Origin: CAZBQG01 sp964493945
GTDB taxonomy: Bacteria > Pseudomonadota > Alphaproteobacteria > Rhodospirillales > UBA2165
Direction: 5' to 3'
Assembly (NCBI GenBank): GCA_964493945.1
Contig: CAZBQG010000063.1
Coordinates: 1 to 18,340, forward strand
DNA: 18,340 nt
Each line of letters opens with the position of its first letter. Position 1 is the first letter of the stretch. Under the pieces are notes generated by a model. The model had not been told where the DNA came from and made no database searches. It was given only the letters and a program-made list of their open reading frames with translations. Below are positions 15,561 through 18,340 of this stretch, piece after piece. The position numbers were made by a program, and so were the translations under genes.

Positions 15561-16847
15561 ATGCCCGAATGGATCACTTCCTCCGAAGCCGCCGCCCTGC
15601 TCAAGCCGGGGATGAATGTCTATGTGCAGGGTGCCGCGTCTGAGCCCAGTGATCTTCTGGGCGCCATTGCCAAAGCCGAGGGGGCGGCCGACGGGGTCCA
15701 TTTCATCTATGTGTTTCTGGCGGGCATCAACCGCACCGATCCTGCCGGGCTAAGTGAGGGCGCCAGCGCCACCTGTTTTTTCGTGAGCGCCCATAACCGG
15801 GCTTCGGTGACCGCCGGCAAGACCAAATTCCTGCCCCTGCATTATTCCAGGATTTTCACATATTTGCGGGACGCCGCCCCGATCGATATGGCCCTCATCC
15901 AGGTGGCGCCGCCCGATGAAAATGGGCGGTGCTCGCTCGGCGTATCGGTGGATTACGCGCCTTGCGCCATGGCCAAGGCGGGCACGGTGGTGGCCGAAAT
16001 TAATTCCACCATGCCCGCGCCCCCTGGCAGCCCGACCATCGGGTTGGATGAAATCGACTACTGTGTTGAGACCGGTCATCCCCTGGTCAGTTATGAGGAA
16101 AGCCCAGTGCCCGGCGAGATGATGGAAATCGGGCATCATGTGGCGGCACTCGTCCAAGATGGGGATTGCATCGAGACGGGCATCGGGCGGGTGCCCAGTG
16201 CCGTGCTGGTTGCCTTGGGCGGTAAGCAGGATCTGGGCATGCATTCGGGCATGGTTTCGGCACCGATCATGGAACTGGTGGAAAAGGGCGTGATCACCGG
16301 TACCCGCAAAAGCATCGATCCCGGCAAAGTCGTAACCGGCGTGGCCCTGGGCGGGCCGGAGCTTTTCCAGTTTCTGGGGACCTCGCCCGACATCATGTTT
16401 AAGGGCGTCGATTACACCCACGACGTGGCTACCCTGGCCCGCATCGATAATTTCGTCGCCATCAATTCGGTCCTGGAGGTGGATCTGTTCGGCCAGATCA
16501 ATGCCGAAACCCAGGGGGCCCAACTGTCGGGCGGTACCGGCGGCCTGATGGACTTCATGCAGGGCGCGCGCTTGTCCAAGGGCGGGCGGAATATTCTGGC
16601 GCTCCGGGCAAGTGGTGGGCGGGGCAAGATATCGCGCATCGTTCCGGCCCTGGGGGTGGGGCAAATCGTCAGCGGGTCCAGGACCGATGTGGATTTCGTC
16701 GTCACCGAACACGGCATGGCCGATATCCGTTACTGTTCGCCCGATGAGCGGGCCCGGGCGCTTATCGGGATTGCCGCACCCGATTTTCAAGAAGACCTGT
16801 CCCGCGCCTGGCATGGGCTTCACGCCACCCATATAGGTGCATCATAA
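15561..16847 (+). CDS. Acetyl-CoA hydrolase/transferase family protein (4-hydroxybutyrate CoA-transferase-like)
   Basis: 428 residues with both halves of the acetyl-CoA hydrolase/CoA-transferase family: an N-terminal domain, then GIGRVPSAVL (207-216) and the C-terminal SGGTGGLMDFMQGA segment that shapes the CoA site. Family I CoA-transferases of this type carry their catalytic Glu in an H-S/T-E motif; here the same place reads HSGM with G230, encoded GGC. It may therefore be a subfamily with another mechanism (thioester hydrolase or CoA-binding protein) rather than a CoA-transferase acting through a glutamyl-CoA intermediate. It heads operon C with a YciI-like protein and an amidohydrolase. 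The ATG at 15561 has only a weak ribosome site and probably relies on coupling to the short ORF before it. Confidence 0.9.
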   Translation: MPEWITSSEAAALLKPGMNVYVQGAASEPSDLLGAIAKAEGAADGVHFIYVFLAGINRTDPAGLSEGASATCFFVSAHNRASVTAGKTKFLPLHYSRIFTYLRDAAPIDMALIQVAPPDENGRCSLGVSVDYAPCAMAKAGTVVAEINSTMPAPPGSPTIGLDEIDYCVETGHPLVSYEESPVPGEMMEIGHHVAALVQDGDCIETGIGRVPSAVLVALGGKQDLGMHSGMVSAPIMELVEKGVITGTRKSIDPGKVVTGVALGGPELFQFLGTSPDIMFKGVDYTHDVATLARIDNFVAINSVLEVDLFGQINAETQGAQLSGGTGGLMDFMQGARLSKGGRNILALRASGGRGKISRIVPALGVGQIVSGSRTDVDFVVTEHGMADIRYCSPDERARALIGIAAPDFQEDLSRAWHGLHATHIGAS

Positions 16848-16864
16848 GCAAAGGGAGAAATGAC

Positions 16865-17245
16865 ATGGCCGATAATGACGCCGAACATAAGAACATGATC
16901 GGGCACTTTCTGGGCATGGAACTTTATGTGGTTACCTCCACGTTGGCGGGGGATCCTGAAAAAATGAGGGAAAACATGAAATCCCATCTGGCCCATCAGG
17001 TGGAGATCGAAAAAAAGGGCATTCTGTTTGCCGCTGGGCCCATGTATGCCGAGGGCGGCGAGGTGCCTCGTGCCGGCATGATCATCATCCGCGCCGAAAG
17101 CTTCCAAGAGGCCGAACGCATCGCCCAGTCCGATCCCATGCACAAGTCCGGCGCCAGGACCTTTGCCATCGATAAATGGGTGGTCAATGAAGGGGGCTTC
17201 AATCTCCGGGTCACCTATTCGGACCAGAAAGCGGAGATCAGTTAG
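16865..17245 (+). CDS. YciI-like family protein
   Basis: A 126-residue small alpha/beta protein of the YciI (muconolactone isomerase-like, ferredoxin-fold) type. The core shows the conserved pattern of a His in the first helix (SHLAHQVEIEKKGILFAAGP), followed by an AESFQEAERIAQSDPMHKSG segment ending near the conserved Asp-Pro. Family members are dimers; a few are dehalogenases or isomerases, most are uncharacterised. GGGAG seven bases before ATG 16865 supports the start. It sits 17 bases after the CoA-transferase-like gene and its stop codon is directly followed by the ATG of the next amidohydrolase (TAGATG), a tight operon. Confidence 0.9.
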   Translation: MADNDAEHKNMIGHFLGMELYVVTSTLAGDPEKMRENMKSHLAHQVEIEKKGILFAAGPMYAEGGEVPRAGMIIIRAESFQEAERIAQSDPMHKSGARTFAIDKWVVNEGGFNLRVTYSDQKAEIS

Positions 17246-18262
17246 ATGGCGAAAACAACCAGACGGTCCTCCATGACCATCGATGTGCATACCCATATCC
17301 GCATCCCGGCGGTGGAGGAATTCGCGCGGAAAAATCCGGCCAAAGGCGGCGGGCCGGGAAAGGTGGATTGGGTGAGCAAGGAATCCGCCGCCTTTCAAAA
17401 ATCCTCACAGAAGAAGGCCCGGCCTAAATTCGTCAATCCCAAGGTGCGGCTCCGCGACATGGACCGCATGGGGGTGGATATGCAGGTGATCAGCTTGAAC
17501 CTGCCCCAGAACTGTTATTGGGCGGATGGCGCCAAGGGTCTGGAAGTGGCCCGCGCCTGCAATGACGGCATCGCCGAATTCATCGCCGCCAAGCCCGACC
17601 GTTTCATCGGCATGGGCTCGGTCGGTCTTCAGGATGTGGGTCGCTCGATGCGGGAGCTTGGGCGCGCGGTCAACAGCCTGGGCCTCAAGGGTGTGGTGGT
17701 TTCATCCAATATCCGCAACCGGGATCTGGGCGAGACAAGGTTCAAGCCTTTCTGGGCCAAGGCCCAGGAACTTGGCGTGCCGGTCTTCATCCACCCCCAG
17801 GGTTTTTCCCATGCCGACCGGCTGGCCAAATTTTTTCTGTGGAACAGCGTGGGCCAGCCTCTGGAAGAGGCCCTGGCCATGTCGTCTCTGATCCATGAAG
17901 GGGTGATGGACGAATTTCCCAAACTCAAACTATGCATCGATCATGGTGGCGGATATCTGCCCTTCTATGCCGGGCGGACCGATCGCGCCTTTGAAAGGCG
18001 CCCTGAAACCAGTTTGAACATCAAGAAAAAGCCCAGCGCTTATCTCCGGCAATTCTATTACGACACGGTCTTTTACGACCTGGATATGTTGGCATTCCTG
18101 GTCAAAAAGGTGGGCGCCGGGCGCATCATGATGGGAACGGATTATCCCCTAAGCATGGGTGAGGACGACCCGGTGGGTTTCGTCAAACGGACCCGCGGCC
18201 TGTCCAAGGATGACAAGGACAAAATCCTCTGGAAGAATGCGGCCAGGCTGTTTGGCCTATAG
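17246..18262 (+). CDS. Amidohydrolase family protein (ACMSD-like, His-x-His type)
   Basis: 338 residues of the amidohydrolase-2 family, whose members include 2-amino-3-carboxymuconate-6-semialdehyde decarboxylase and related metal-dependent decarboxylases or hydrolases. Metal and catalytic residues are visible: H15-x-H17 (IDVHTH), H182 (FIHPQG), H232 (IDHGGGY) and D298 (GTDYP). Unlike the other amidohydrolase in this window it keeps the canonical His-x-His. The ATG abuts the YciI stop, with GGAG nine bases upstream; a second ATG at 17273 would give the more usual short N-terminus before the first strand. A hydrolase or decarboxylase acting on a product of the same operon is inferred. Confidence 0.93.
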   Translation: MAKTTRRSSMTIDVHTHIRIPAVEEFARKNPAKGGGPGKVDWVSKESAAFQKSSQKKARPKFVNPKVRLRDMDRMGVDMQVISLNLPQNCYWADGAKGLEVARACNDGIAEFIAAKPDRFIGMGSVGLQDVGRSMRELGRAVNSLGLKGVVVSSNIRNRDLGETRFKPFWAKAQELGVPVFIHPQGFSHADRLAKFFLWNSVGQPLEEALAMSSLIHEGVMDEFPKLKLCIDHGGGYLPFYAGRTDRAFERRPETSLNIKKKPSAYLRQFYYDTVFYDLDMLAFLVKKVGAGRIMMGTDYPLSMGEDDPVGFVKRTRGLSKDDKDKILWKNAARLFGL

Positions 18263-18279
18263 GGTCAAACCCCCTTTTT
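18262..18279 (+). terminator. Weak intrinsic terminator after the amidohydrolase
   Basis: A short GGGT-CAA-ACCC hairpin starting at the stop codon is followed by CC and five Ts. The stem is only four base pairs, so strength is doubtful. Confidence 0.35.
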
Positions 18280-18317
18280 CGTCATTCCCGCGAAGGAGCG
18301 TGTGAAGGAATACGGTT
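18280..18317. repeat. Degenerate dispersed CGTCATTCCCGCG-type repeat
   Basis: CGTCATTCCCGCGAAGG matches the start of a palindromic repeat commonly scattered between genes in alphaproteobacteria, but the expected second arm (GCGGGAATcc) is diverged here (only GGAATAC remains). No gene is seen from 18263 to the window end. Confidence 0.45.
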
Positions 18318-18340
18318 TTTGAGTAGATTTTCAGTAGAAG

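Noticed and set aside
15750..16832. A 360-codon minus-strand open frame
   Set aside because: It is antisense to the CoA-transferase-like gene, whose motifs are clear; the His/Gly/Pro-rich composition is typical of a shadow frame.

Overview
The window is a GC-rich, gene-dense stretch of a proteobacterial chromosome, most likely from an alphaproteobacterium (Rhodospirillales-like is a guess). The main reasons are a stand-alone RpoH-type sigma factor, a CTTGAC-type -35 box, and a piece resembling the dispersed CGTCATTCCCGCG repeat often seen in that class. There is no rRNA, tRNA, CRISPR array, transposase or phage gene, and every gap is shorter than 300 bases. It reads as an accessory catabolic island for organic, probably aromatic, acids rather than core genome.

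Layout, left to right. Operon A (minus strand, 4298 down past base 1): class II aldolase-type enzyme, a frameshifted fumarylacetoacetate hydrolase (FAH) family gene, then two tandem UbiD-type prenyl-FMN (de)carboxylases. The first UbiD carries a histone H1-like Lys/Ala tail; the second runs off the left edge. Divergent from operon A, on the plus strand, are a creatinase-like M24 protein that lacks the usual peptidase metal ligands and then the RpoH-like sigma factor. Convergent with the sigma gene, and overlapping its 3' end by 23 bases, is an LVIVD-repeat beta-propeller gene. Divergent from that is an orphan xanthine dehydrogenase/CoxL-type molybdenum hydroxylase large subunit.

Operon B (minus, 13809 to 10262) holds a phenylacetate-CoA ligase-like enzyme, a 62-residue unknown protein, an amidohydrolase of the Glu-x-His decarboxylase type, and an EamA/DMT transporter. 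A separate minus-strand gene encodes a uroporphyrinogen decarboxylase (URO-D)-like protein and is followed by what may be the 3' stump of a solute-binding protein gene and a terminator. Operon C (plus, 15483 to 18262) has a 23-codon ORF that looks like a decapitated amidohydrolase, then an acetyl-CoA hydrolase/transferase family protein with Gly at the usual catalytic Glu site, a YciI-like protein, and an ACMSD-type His-x-His amidohydrolase.

Taken together, the window has three unrelated folds used for cofactor-dependent or metal-dependent decarboxylation (UbiD x2, amidohydrolase x2 plus a remnant, URO-D-like x1). It also has CoA activation and transfer enzymes, a C-C bond hydrolase, an aldolase-type enzyme, a hydroxylase subunit and an exporter. 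A reasonable inference is a poorly described pathway for import or activation, decarboxylation and ring or chain cleavage of one or more carboxylated substrates. The substrate cannot be read from the sequence. Several genes show decay or missing catalytic residues, so parts of the island may be degenerating or re-purposed.
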